Assembly (NCBI GenBank): GCA_024734555.1 | Contig: JANPWX010000010.1 | Coordinates: 946,800 to 1,010,799, forward strand | Direction: 5' to 3' | Source of the DNA: Trochalopteron elliotii | Lineage: Eukaryota > Chordata > Aves > Passeriformes > Leiothrichidae | Length of the DNA: 64,000 nucleotides | Part shown: one piece after another, positions 1 through 13,052 of the stretch | How the letters are laid out: the number at the start of each line of letters is the position of its first letter | Position numbering within the stretch: position 1 is the stretch's first letter | The notes under the pieces: generated by a model | Databases searched by the model: none | What the model was told of the DNA's origin: nothing | What the model saw: only the letters and a program-made list of their open reading frames with translations | Made by a program: the position numbers and the translations under genes

Positions 1-3000
1 ATGAATACTGAAATGGCAATCCTCTAATCACTGTCACATTCAGTGCATCACATGAATTTTTGAATCGACCATGACAAACACACACTAGAGGTTCTCACAG
101 TGAACTGCTATTATGTTAAAATACATTTTTCAGAGGTTTTATGAAGTTTAATTGCATGGGATGAAACATGACACCTAAGCATTTGATTTATTACTAAGCA
201 TGACTCTATATTAGTGAGACTGCAGAGCATACAGTGTTGTGGAATTATTTTTACTCTGTCATGACAGATGGAGTCAGCGTTTGGTAAAGACTGCGTGCAA
301 GTGTGCAGACATGCTGCAGGTGGGATCCTCTCTGCTGCCTCCTCCAAGCCAAGCTGTTATACTTGAAAACAGCACATTTCAGATGACGAAGAAATCATCA
401 TCTATGTTTTCAAAATGGCAACACAGATTTTAATCTTCTCTGTATGAAAAAAAAAGCCTGCCTTGCCTAGAAAGAATCACAGAGGAGAGAGATGCAAGCC
501 TTAATGATTTGAGGGGATTTATGGAACAAGAATCTTTGAGCATTGGTTATAATCCTACCCTAGGACAGGTCTACACTGCTCATGCTGCAGTGGTGCACAC
601 AGTTACCCTGTGGTAGCAGTAGATGCAGCAAGATGCCAGACTGTGATTTCAGCTTTCAGCACACCCATGCTTTGCTTTCGGTCCCCTCACCCATGCAGCC
701 AAGGACCCCATTTTATGCTCTTCTCTCTACCTCAGAGGACAGCACCCCATGGTGCTTCCACTTCTAGAAGACATACACATTGCAAAGGGTGAGTTTCCCA
801 GCCCAAGCTGGACAGCAGAGCTGTCCATACCAAGGCAGGGTGATGCACTGATTTCCACTCTGTGCCTTTAAAGCTGGCACACTGACAACAGGGCTGAAGT
901 GCCAGAGCAGCACCCTGCCTGCAAGGGCCTCAAGGAAGAGCCTGGATGTGTCTGCAGGGGCACAGCTCTACTGACAGCTCCTCTTTACAAAAGGAGATAT
1001 CACCCTGCCTTCTTCCATCTCCACAGAGAGGATATTTGGCAGCTGCATTTCAACCAGCTTTTCTGTCTTTCCTACTTATTTCACCCTTGTGAAAGATCCT
1101 CCATGACCTCCTCTACAACGCCCTAGCACGTACTGGTCACACAGTCCCTACAGATGGGGCAAACCCCCAGTCACTAGTTCAAGTAAGCTTTCATTTAAGA
1201 TTTCTTCAGCATGGCCTGTATACGATAATTTTGAAACCCTTACTCCATGATTTATGAGAAACGTGGTTAATACTTGAAAAAATGCTTTTGAAACTGAGTT
1301 CTCACATGACACTTCTAACATACTGTTGAAAGGCAGCAGTATCCTCTCTCCACATTTCTGAGCTGAGCTGACACTAAACTTTCCTACAAAGCTAATTATA
1401 TCACCACGAAAGGCATCTGACAATGTCCAGCAGGCTTAGAAATGGACTCAATCAAGGCCTCTGGCAGCAAGTTCACATTCTTCTGAAGAGAAACTTTATG
1501 TTAAATCTCCTTGACATCAAGTGCTTTGGACTGGCCCCTTTCCAGTAGCTCAAGATATCACTGCCCAAACTTAAGGAGTGCTTTGTTCCAGCTGGAAGCA
1601 AGCTTACAGCTAGATCAAATGGAGGTGGGAGTAAATCTCTGTATTTCAAGAAAACAAGATGACATCCACTCTAACCCCTACTTTTAAGAGAGGCCAAAAA
1701 AGGGCATCAATTCAAGAGGATCAGAATCAAGCGTTCTATTGGAAAAACTATTGTTAGCTAGGATAGTTCAGCCTTGTATTCAGCAGTTTTACCAATTCAG
1801 TGTACTCCTGTGTGACTAGAAAAAGCTGTGCTCCCCCAATAACTTGTTTCTGGGCTATTCTGACAGAAGGGGACTGGCTTTCTGCCTGAAAGCAAAGGTG
1901 CAAACTACACCAAGAGCCAGGAAAAACCACTGAAACAAATGCCCATGGTAATCTTTGAAGCTCAAGTAAGCTCTCAAGCTCTCAGGGCAATTCAGACGCT
2001 TACTGTTCTTTGTTTAAGCATTGAGTTCTTTATGGTTCAGCTTTGTGCATGTTTTATACAGACGCTGACAAATACTAAACCAGCATTGTAACATTTCAAG
2101 GCTGATTCACTGATAAAATGCTCATTCAGAGGACTCCAGGGGACTAGATGTCATGTTCCCTTTCAAAAATACGGCTGAAGTGAGTATTCTGTAAAAATTC
2201 AAAACAGATCTTGGATACAAAGAGCAGTGGAAGATAAGCAGTGCATAAGGGGACACTGAACAGGTCATGGAATCTTCAATAAATATTACTGGAAGTACTG
2301 AGGTTCGATTCATAACATCTCTAAGGACATTTATCATTATTACTGGCAGATTATGTGCTTTGTTTTAGGGGAAGCTGACAGAGGACTGCTGTTATAACTG
2401 TTCCTAATAGCTGATTACACATCATTATGGATACTTCAGCTTTGATTCTGGCCAACTTCTGTTGATTTATAAACACCATTGCCTACTTTAAAGCCTGCAA
2501 TCAACCACATTATGCACTAGATAATGAATACACTCCCTAACTTCAGGTAATAGGCAGAAAGTCCATTAGACAATAGCTGAATGAAAGGGAGTTCTATATA
2601 TATCTCTGTCTTCCCAAGGGTTCTGGTGTGACATTCCCAGTGTATTTCTAAGAATGGGGTTTCCTGCCAATCACTCTGAATACGAGCCTAAGTCCTTGTC
2701 CTCCCCTGAGATAGAGCCTGCTCTGTTCACAGCTACCCAAATCATGCTACAAAGGTGGACAACTGGAAAGCCTGGTGAACTGCTTCCAAATTCTCTGCAC
2801 AAATAGATGCTGGGGCAGAGCCATGCCTATACAAAACCAGGCATGAATTAGAAAAAGCTGCAGAAATGCAGCACAAAAATCCTCTTCCGCCTTAGTTTGC
2901 CATAATTTAAAATACAGAACAGAATAAAAACAAAGTAATTGAATGGACAGACGAGAAAAGGCAGGTCCTCAAATCTCACTCAGTGGCCAGAAAAAGGGAG

Positions 3001-6000
3001 TCAATAGTAACAATCATACAAAACTAAAGACCTCCACATTTCTTCCTTCTCCGACATCTTCCTGCAAATCCCTAACCTATTAGTTCATCTTGCCAGCAGT
3101 CATTCTCCTTTTCCGCGATGTACAAGGCCAAGCACATTACCAGTGCTTAACAAGCTATAATAATGATTGATGATTACATATGGACAAGGCACAGTTAAGA
3201 TGAAGAACCACATTAAAACAGCATCAGAATTCCAGGGAACTTTATCTGGTAAGTGCTTAGGAATAAGAAAGAATAAAGAAGAGCAGCTACAAACACCACT
3301 AAGGAAACCCTTTTGCATCCATCAAGGAGAAAGAGAGATACACATAAAGAGAATTAATAAAAAATGGATAAGACCAAGCACTGTATATCCCCCATAATCT
3401 CTCCTGCTATCTGGTTACCTGCAAATATGCCTATGTATAGGCATAACGTAAGCCAAAGCCTCAAACTACTCTTTCAAGCAAAATACTGTTCAGCCTTAAA
3501 ATATTGTTTCTCATTTTAAGTTGCTACTTCTCAGAGGTTCCACTCCTTTCTATTCAGACTTCTGCATTAAGAAGCAGTGAAATTACACAGTTCCCAGTCG
3601 TGTGCATGCTGCAGGCAACACACCTATGACTTGCCCAGCACAATTCCCTCAGAAGGAACAGAGAACCCATTTCAACTTAACTACTTGGTTGCTTACAGTA
3701 TAGCTTTCTGGCTGATGGGGTGATATTAAAAGACAACCCTTTTTGGTCAAGAACTTTTTTTAAATCTACAAAGCAGCCAGCCTTACTACACTTCACATAA
3801 TTGCAGGTCTTCTTATGTTAACAATCACTTGATACGAACTGAATTCCTAAAGATGAAAATCTGCTTCCAAGATGTTTTCTGTCTCAGTGGGCTTCATGGG
3901 CAAGAACTAGAGCTGTAGTTTTTTGGAGTTCGTAAAACAAACAGGTCTTGCAAAAGATCCGAGTTTCATTCTGTTGAATCCTGTGTGCATGAAAGGACAA
4001 CAGTTTCTGCAAAAAATATAACACTCCATAACGGAACAATTTTCTCTTTTCTGTCCTGTCTTTTCACTCTTCAGTGTTTAACATGAGAGTTGTTTAAATC
4101 ATGGCAGCATTGTCAAAAAGTCAAAGAGTTAAAGGTTTCATCATACCATTTACAGACTGCCAGATGCTACAAGCTTGTTATATACAACTTTGATTAGGTG
4201 TAAAATGAATCTACAGACAAATTACTGCTGTTTGCCCAGATAATTTTACAATTTTTTAGGTTCAGGATTTGTATCTGCCATTTAGCTAAGTAGCAGCCAA
4301 GATTACTGGCAGAGTATTCTCTTCATCCCTGGCCTTTCAGTTTCTGTGGTGTAAACATATTACAACAGTGCAAGATGCCTACTGACTGACAGCCACCATT
4401 AGGGGCATTATATGGTACCATATTTATTCAACACAACGTCTGCAACCCCTTTCAGAAGATACAAACAGCATAGCAGGGGAGGCAGAGGGTCTGCAGAAGT
4501 CTCAAAGTTCTCCCTGCATCACATGGCCAGACTCCCTTCAAAGCCTTTCTTTACAACATTCTGCCTTGCTGTCACTCAGCATCATATGATGAAGGCTGAG
4601 CAGCCCATCTTTTCCAGTTCTCCTCTTCCTCCTTTCAGTTTCCTTGGCAGTTGCCAGTACTAGTGCTGTCCCTCTTGCCCTGCCTGAGGCCCCTCTTCCT
4701 TGGCCTCCCAGACTGCTACACATTTCCTACCCTATATTACATTAAAATCACTCCCTTCTTCTCTCATCTTTGCCCTGTGAAGTTGCTGCACTGATTATCT
4801 CCCAATGAGTACAGTAGCTCCTCTCTTGAACTTCTAAATCCACCCAAGAAATCAGCAACTAATTCTCATCCTTACTGGCTGCTCAGGTTTTTGTGAGCTC
4901 TGCTCAAGCTCCTTCCCACAGGAAGCAATGCACCATCTTCTGCTTTTCTTACCCTCACACATTTAAGATCTCCATATTTTCCTGCAAAGCTCTGCCTAAG
5001 GCTGTCACCTGTATATTTCTGCGTGCTGACCTTCCTGAACCTCCCTGAATTGGAAACACTGCCAGATTCACGTGGGTTTTTTCGTCCAGTTTATTCAATA
5101 TGCCAGCCAAGGAATAAAAAGAAGAGGTGCATACCCAGATATGAAAAGAGATTTTAAGGTCTCGGGGGAGCACAAGATCATCAGTCTGATACCTTGTTTC
5201 ATCACAGACTGTAAAGCATCACAGTCTTGCTATTCATACAGAAAATATATGCTTTAAAATATCTCCAAGAATATAATCCAGGCATCATTAAAGCCACAGG
5301 AAGATGGAGAATTTGTCACTTCCAGTGCTGGACTGTTCCACCTTGACCACCTTGTCTGCTAGAGACCTGTGTCTTGCTTCCATTTCAATTTGCCGTGATT
5401 TAGAGTTTCCAGCTATTAAGTCCTTGTAATTCGTTTTTTTCACTTGATTAAGAAACCCATAAAAAGTCCTTCTTCTCCCCATGAAATGATTTATAAACCA
5501 TAATCAAATTCCTCATCATCTTCATATTAATAAAGCAAGCAAATTGATCTCTTCCAGTCTACTATTACATCACATTTTTCTCGATCTTAGATTATGTTTG
5601 CACCTCTCTTACCTCTGCTTTAGTACTCCTCTTAAAACACTGAGAACTAAATGCTCTTTTGATCTTCCCTGTACCTAAGTGAGGATTTTCCCTTGACTTT
5701 TCTGTCTAGGTCCAAGGACACACTGTGTAGTCCATTTCACCAGGCTGAAATGCTGAGCAAGTCACAAGGAAAACCCATCTGCAGGCACCACATCAAAAAA
5801 GGGCTGCTTCTGTATGATGGAAAGCTGGATTACTCTGCCCAAAGACTGTGCAGCCTTGTGCATGGCTCTGGAAAAGCTTTTAGTTATAAAGCCATGTGAA
5901 AACTTCACCCTCTGAACCAATTATCTCCTTACATTTGTCATCCACAAATATTAGATTTATTTCCCATCTCTCTTTCTTTGATGGAGGAGTTGCCTAGCAC

Positions 6001-9000
6001 TGGAGTCAGTGCCAGTCCCTGCCAACTCCCACTAGAAACATCCCTGTTTGATGACTGTCCAACAAGAATAGCTTCTTAGTTCTGGTCAGTGATCAAAGGT
6101 GACACACTATCTTTCAGCACCATGAGATCCAATCAGATGCATTAAGGCAAATGCCTTACAAAAGTTAGTATGTCACTATTGCACAGTTATCTTTATAAAT
6201 TAAACCTGCAGTGTCAAAAGATGGAAGCACTTTCCATAAATCTACACTGATTGGAATTGGCTTAGTAGCACCCTGGGTCTTTATAGACAAAATCTGTCTC
6301 AAAATAAAAAAAATATTTTGATCTAACACAAATATTAGGCTTAATTAATTGGGTCAACCACTTGGGGTTTTTTAATATTAGTCTATCAAGGACTTCCTTA
6401 GTATTTTAAGTTTTATAAAACAGAAGCCTCCAGTTTTTAGAAATTTAAAAATGCACAGCCTTTGTATGTGACTTCTACCATCCTTCATTTTAAGAAAACA
6501 GCACTGATCAACACTTGCACACAATACAAACCCAGGTCCTCTTGTACCCTTATCAACAGCAACTGAAACAGTGACTGAAGATGTTGCAGGCTTTTTCTCC
6601 ATCATTTTGTAGTGTAGTGGGCCTTTCCCACCAGGGCAATTGGGGCATTCCAGCCTAGCAAGTTCAGCCTCACCATTATGTGATAGGAAAAGTGAAGTTG
6701 TGGGTGAAAAAAGACAACAAAGGCAGCTTTAAGGAGACAGGATGAGGCCATGACAGATAGACAAAAGCACCAAGATGCAAGCATGAAAGCCTTGAAGGGA
6801 AGGATAAGAAGTTCAAGATTGCTAGGCAAAGACATGAATGTATGAAATTCAGGGACGGGCACACAGTGACAACTGCCTCAGCACACTGGAAAGAGATGTT
6901 ATCAATATTCTGTGGGTGAACTCACACATACACATACTTTTCCCAATACACATGAGCTTGGCAATTCCTCTCTTCTTCAGTTCCTTTCCAGAAGTTTGTC
7001 ACACTGCCATGCCAACAAAGTGTGCCGAAAGCCTCGCTTGGCAGTGCTTTCACAGTAAGCTCCCCTAGCTGGAGGCTATCCAGACTGCCTTGGCTCCACA
7101 AATTAAGTGAATTATCACAGCAGTATCACTTTCTCTCTGCAGAAGTACATGATTTAGATGGTTTGAAGATGCCACCAGCAAGCTCCTCTGCCACCATGTC
7201 ACATTTACCTGCCTGATATCTGCATCCCATCACACAACCAGACAGGAAAAACCTCAATCACCAAATCACAGATTGAAGAACCAAGAGCTGCATAACATAA
7301 CAAAAATCTTGGTTCTCTGCTAACCTTGGGTTTCTGTCCTCATCTTCTTGTTGCTTGCCATCAATTAACCTAAAGCCAACACAACTCGAGCCCAGCAATG
7401 CCATCACAAGGCTCATTTCATCCCAACCAGGGTACACTTCCCAACTCCTGCTGTCACTTCTCCAGCAACACTCCAGAGAGATAATTTTCCTTTAAGCATC
7501 AAAGATACAATTATTAATTGTTTTAATACAGGTTATCCCTTGAACTGTGCACAGGGCTCCATAGTGAACAGCACACAAGGGGAAAGCTGTCCTTCCTGGA
7601 GTTCAATGTGGTTGCAATTGCTTAGCTTTCCCCAACAATCTTGTGCTTTTTCTCCTAACCTCTGAGTGTGAGGGAGGACCTCTGTCATCTTTGTTTTCAG
7701 GACGAAATTAGTGCTCTAGTTCAGTTTTCTGAGTTTTGGGGTCTGCCAGCTTTGAGAGCATGGGCTAATGACATGTAAATCTCCAAGGATATTTGAATGA
7801 AAATTATCATTCTTTAGCTTTTAAATAGGAACTGCTATCCCTTGAGAGCTGTTATCCCTCATTGGGTTAAGCATGTGGAGACAAGCTGCCTTGAAAATTT
7901 ATTTTTGACAAGTGATGATAAAGCTCCCTTCTAAAGCACTAAAATAAAACCTTCTCAAGGTATGTGGGTTCCCAAATTGTTCAAGATGTAGGTGCACATA
8001 GACCATATGATGAATTCAAAACAGAAGAGGATGACAGGACAACACTGGAGTCTTAGGACTGTCAGCAGAAGCAGTGTGGTAGCACAGCTCCTCGTGTTCA
8101 GCTGCCATTGAAGGGTAAGTGCTTTGAGGCACAAGCAGATGCCAGGAGATAGGACAGGAAAGACAGGAGAAATTCATCTTCTTTGCACATGTTTGGTACT
8201 AGTTACTAAGCTAAGTGCAGGACTGGTGTGGATGAGCTCTCAAACATGAGCAGGCACAGCCCTGCAGTAGATGGACTGATGGCCTGATCTGACACGGCAG
8301 CTGAGAACAGAGAGTGAGTAATGAGTGCAGCACGATCCTACAGTGAACAGCCAAGGGAGAGGAGCAGATGCTACATCTCTTCTAGGGAAAGGTTGAGGAG
8401 CAGAAGCCTTTGTGAACACCATTCTCTCCCCACCCTCCGTGCTGTTCCTTTAAAGGGTGAGTTTAGATGAAGCAGTATAATAGGATCAAGCTAAAACTGC
8501 TCCTATATAAAACTGTATGACCCATAATGCACAGACCACACAGCTACTGACCAGGAGGAAAAGCCCCAAGCCTTCAGCTACCCCCTCCACGCAGGAGTGT
8601 GGTTAACCATTGATGCAGAACATTTTATTAACTACAAGGTTAATATAATCAGGAAAAAGGACAACTTTGCTTTGCCCTGCTTCAGACAAATATGCAGACT
8701 CACAACAGGCAAAACTCACACCCTTGTCAAACAATTTGTCTTGCATGGGACCAGACCAATTGCAAGCAGGGATCACAGCCTGGCTTGGCCTGCTGTGATC
8801 CAAGCATTACTGGAAGCCCCTTGCAAACACTTCCTACTGTGTGCAACAGGGAACTGGTATTGTGCAGTGCACTGGTTATTGACTTTCCAATGCCACACTC
8901 ACAAACTTCTGTGAGCATCCCTGCTAGTTCCACAGAAGCCAGTGTGGTAAAAATGTCAAGGGAATAGGACCACCTCTCCTTGCAGAGAAAAGGCAGTCTT

Positions 9001-10140
9001 CAGTTCCATTCTCCTAGGTCATTGGGCAGTTGTGACACATCATAAAGCCTTGAAGAACGTTGCTATTACAGCAGAAGTCCCAGCAGAAGCTTAGGGCCTA
9101 CCTCGTCCCATGGGGTAAGCCAATGACTTACACGCTCCAGAAGAAGAGAGTGACCACGAGCCTAAAAATTCCTTCACCTTCCCCTTTATTTGTTCTTAAA
9201 ATTCTAAATGTATGCCTACTCCAAAGAATTACCCATGGTTGAAGAGCCCTCCTCTGTAGGAGAGGTAGCAAGTATGGTGAAGGATAGAAGAGTTATTCCA
9301 CAGCCTGAGCTACCGTGTGCCATAATACAAATCCAATTTCACAAAAACCCATTTTCTGTTAGTACAACTGTGTTGGGTGATTTTTTGCACCAGAAAAGCT
9401 GCTGTTTCTTAGTGGCAATGCAACATGAAAGAGTAGACTGGAACAAAACATGCAACCCACAATCGCTCAATTCATATAATTAAAAATTAAACAGCAGACA
9501 TCTCCATGTGTCTGTGTGGGTATTCAGTTTTCAACAGAAACATCTGGTGCCTGAATAAGAGATTTCATTCAGCAAAATCTGTTGGCTAGAAGTAGTTTTA
9601 AAATATTTGGGTGCCTTGAAACGCTCTGAAGACCTACACCAAGCAAGACTTTTGGAGACTGATGCATGGTGCCCACTAGCATGGCACCCCAACTTCCCCA
9701 CATTTCTCACCACAGCCTGGATTAATTGTATCCTCTGCAGAAATACTGCCTGGGGAGAGTTGTTCTGGCAGCTATGTGCCTGTAATGCCTCCTGGTTTAT
9801 ATTTAAAGGATAAAACCCTGTATGGAAGGCACTTAAGAGTATTGAAGAGCACAGGAGAATCACTGCTATTTACATTTTTTCCCTTTTTAAAACAAAGCCA
9901 GGCTTCAGCTGATTGTTTTGTTTACAGTAGAGGTAACAGAAGAGAGTTTTGCTCCTTACAGCCCATTAAACCTGTTTTTCTCCTACTCCTGCTCTCCTCC
10001 CCCTCTTCAAGCATTTAACAAGCCACAGGAATACAAATCAGAAAAAAACCCCAAAATCTCTCTGCTGATGAACTGCTTAGAAAAGGTTTCAACTCGGCTG
10101 GTATTAACAGTGCAAATTTCCGACCTATTTATATCATGGA
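1..10140 (-). other. PTPRF: Downstream PTPRF intron, nothing recognised
   Basis: 10 kb of AT-rich intron. All open frames are short, lie on both strands and show no family resemblance. No tRNA, recognised transposable element or tandem repeat was seen. Assignment to the PTPRF intron assumes no gene boundary between here and the exon at 48254. Confidence 0.55.
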
Positions 10141-11261
10141 TAATTGGTGACTAGAAATATTTGCATTGCTAATTTCCCTCCATTAAGAACAAACCCAGGA
10201 TCCCAATAATATGACTTAATAGCTGCATTTAAGTTACTACCCCTTCCCCGTCTTCCTTTTTTTTTTTACGAGGAGTTTTTCCCCCTCTCCACACTTGAGT
10301 TCCTAAACAAAGACTTCATTCTTTCTTTGCTGCCATTACTACCAAGTTTGCTGTTATAACAACAAACTTGACTTTCTCCTACCTAAGTGGAAAACAAAAG
10401 AGACAGAGGATGGCTAGGACGAATGGTAATTAAAAATCTGTTACTTTGTGTGTTACCATTTCCTTACTATGAATTAAATAAGAATAGTAATAAATAAATC
10501 AGCACATTTTTTCCAACACGTACAAAGCTGAGTTCTTGTGTTAGGTACTTCAATTTTAAATTTGATGCCCTAGAAATACACGAGGGATTTGAACAGAATG
10601 GTTAAACCAGGCTTTCATTTCCATTAATAAGGGCCAGCACCACCCTTTAACTGTAGCTCCCCGAAGGCTACAGATGGCCACTCGTGGAGGATGGCCCTGC
10701 ACCCACAGGGCTCTAGGAGCTGATTAGGAGGCTGATACGACAGTTTGAAGTCTTACAAAAATGCAATCAGCCCAAGTGCCCCCAGGGAGAGGGAGAGCAC
10801 AGAGCAGAGTGCCTGTGACTTCAACCAGCAGCTCTGTTTCACATAAAGGGACACTGTCAGGTCCCTTTAGAATCACGTTAAAATAGATGAGACAGATTTG
10901 AGGGCTAAAAAGAAACTTTTCTTACGGTCCACTGAATCTGCATGCAAAGCTCATTGAAAACATTTGAGATACATACCAAATTAACTGTACCGGGCAACCA
11001 GAATTAATTGTGTCCTTGACAGTGTGGCAGCCGATAGCATTTGTTATCCTGTGAAGTCACTCAACACACAAACAAATCCCTTCACTGCCATTTATGCCCA
11101 CTGTGCTCCCATAAAGCATCCAGAACAGGTACCTACACCTATTAATAACCCTGTCACCGCTGCCACATTACACAGGAATGTGAGCTATCGTGGTTCAGTG
11201 ACATTTAGCTGATCCCTTGTCCTGCAAATTCAGCTGACCAATGCCACATTTCAGGAATGAG
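10141..11261. promoter_or_regulatory. Candidate conserved intronic regulatory block
   Basis: This stretch is non-repetitive and dense in developmental-factor-like words: an octamer ATTTGCAT (POU site) at 10159-10166, several TAAT cores, a 28-bp near-palindrome at 10343-10370, and a compact 10900-11260 part with mixed composition. There is no coding potential. Large first introns of receptor phosphatases commonly hold conserved enhancers. Calling this one is an inference from texture, because no alignment was possible. Confidence 0.25.
10343..10370. repeat. 28-bp near-perfect palindrome
   Basis: CAAGTTTG-CTGTTATAACAA-CAAACTTG is self-complementary at 13 of 14 base-pair positions. The single mismatch pairs C10351 with A10362. 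There is no spacer, so it resembles a symmetric protein-binding site more than a hairpin. Confidence 0.9.
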
Positions 11262-12966
11262 TTTTTCCCTGGTGAAAAGAGTTATATACTGAACCAGACA
11301 GCAGCCCAGCAAGCACTGGCTGTGCTGATTTACTGGGCCTGGTGACTGCATTGAATGGCACTGTAGCTGTGCAGTGACAGCCGAGCCTCACGCCATCCTG
11401 CTGGAAATAAAGGCTGCTGCCCCCCACCACAGCACAGAACTGCAGAGATGGAACACTTCTGAGCAGAGGTAATTCAATCCTTCCTGAAAAACAGGGCCCT
11501 TTTCAAAGAAGGCACCTGAATTAAGAGCTAATCATCACATCTATAAAAGGGGAACAGACTCTTCCAACTCAGCCAGCCGGCTGCATAATCCAGAGCTCAG
11601 AGAGATAGGTGGCAAACATTTAACAATAATGCCAAAATCCAGAAGGCTGGGAATTCTTTGAGAAAATCAAGAGGAATCCAAGCAGGTAATTCCAGCTGAG
11701 CTAAAGACTGTAGGATGACTGCCAGTGGAAAAACAAAACCTAGATAAAGTCACAAAGCCTGCAAGAAGAAACCAGTATGAGAGGAAGAACACAGATCTCT
11801 GTGTGTGTGTCACTGCCAATATCACAATATTCCCCGCCATATTTATGGAAATATTGTAATCTCCCAAGAAAATCAGTTCTTTCTACAGATCTTCTAAACC
11901 CAGAAATGACATTCTTTCTTCGCTACAGTCAATAGCAGGCCCCATGAAGCATCTACATTCTCAAGAGGTGAATATATTTTTCAGGTTTAATACTGATAAA
12001 ACCTTAGCAGTATATGAATATAAAGGTATATTATAATTTGAATTCTACGTCCCCTGAACTCAGAAATTACCTTGCTAAAAAGTGACTCCTGTGACCTCTT
12101 AGTCCTGCACTGATGTCACACTTCCCTTAACAGAAAAAAAAACCCCTCAAAACTGGAAAGATGCTTTCCAAAAGCATCACACCAGAAAATACCATCTTTG
12201 TCTGCAAAGCACCCAAGCAGCAGAGCCAGTAGGGCTGGTGACAGTATAACCACACTTCTCCTGGTGCCACAGCTGCCAGGGAGAGGGATCCACCAAGGGC
12301 AGGCACCTTTGTGGGAACGGGAAAACCATCAGGAGCAAGACACCATGACAGCACAACACTCCTGCTTGTGATAATTGAGTTGGCTCCACTCTTTCCCTGT
12401 CTGTCCCACAAGAGCTGCTGCTTATTTCAGTAAGGCCCCATGAATAGCACTGGGGGAAGGAGAGACCATGAATACCAGCCTCTTAAAATTATTATAGATG
12501 GATTTGTTAGTAATACATAACATATAGCTGAGCCCTTCTAAGTGATACAGTGCCAAACACAGAGAAGATTTTGTCCTGATAAAGTCAGACATCTTGAGTA
12601 CATAATAAATATGATATTCCCCCTCTGTCTAATGTAGGTTATGTGAAGCTGCTAAGACTGCAATTTTTAGGCTATCACTGTCCTTAAATTATTAAGCAAT
12701 ATAGCATTAGAAAGCTAGACTGAAGGCTGTGCATTGTAGTTTTGTTTTATTTTTTTCAATGTGTGCCTGGATACAAAAAGTGACTTTGGAGAAGGTATTG
12801 TGGTGCTAGCATGTACCAGGAGGATGCTTGGAGACTGACACTGTGTCAGGTGTCACTGTTGCTTACATTTATATCTTCCTTCCTTTTTAGTGCTTGTGTG
12901 GTGAAGAAAAGCACTTTGTAACCCACACTGCAAGAAAGCAAAAATTCTCTGTCTTGGCAATATGTT
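11262..12966 (-). other. PTPRF: Downstream PTPRF intron, nothing recognised
   Basis: Ordinary intronic sequence with short chance frames only (for example 12127-12411 minus). No repeat family seen. Confidence 0.6.
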
Positions 12967-13049
12967 GTATTTACATTTACATTTTGTATTTATTTATTTA
13001 TTTACTATTTTATTTTATTTTATTTATTTTTTATTTACATTTACATGTT
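12967..13049. repeat. T-rich low-complexity tract (TATTT/ATTT)n
   Basis: A stretch of TATTT, TTTA and ATTT units with little C or G, ending in acatttacatgtttt. It is a degenerate AT-rich simple repeat, probably slippage-derived or an expanded poly(A) tail of an unrecognised element on the minus strand. Confidence 0.85.
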
Positions 13050-13052
13050 TTA

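Noticed and set aside
2139..2175. Possible CR1 tail (ggactagatgtcatgttccc)
   Set aside because: Only one short block resembles CR1. The following CCTTCCAACC-like and terminal repeat blocks are missing.
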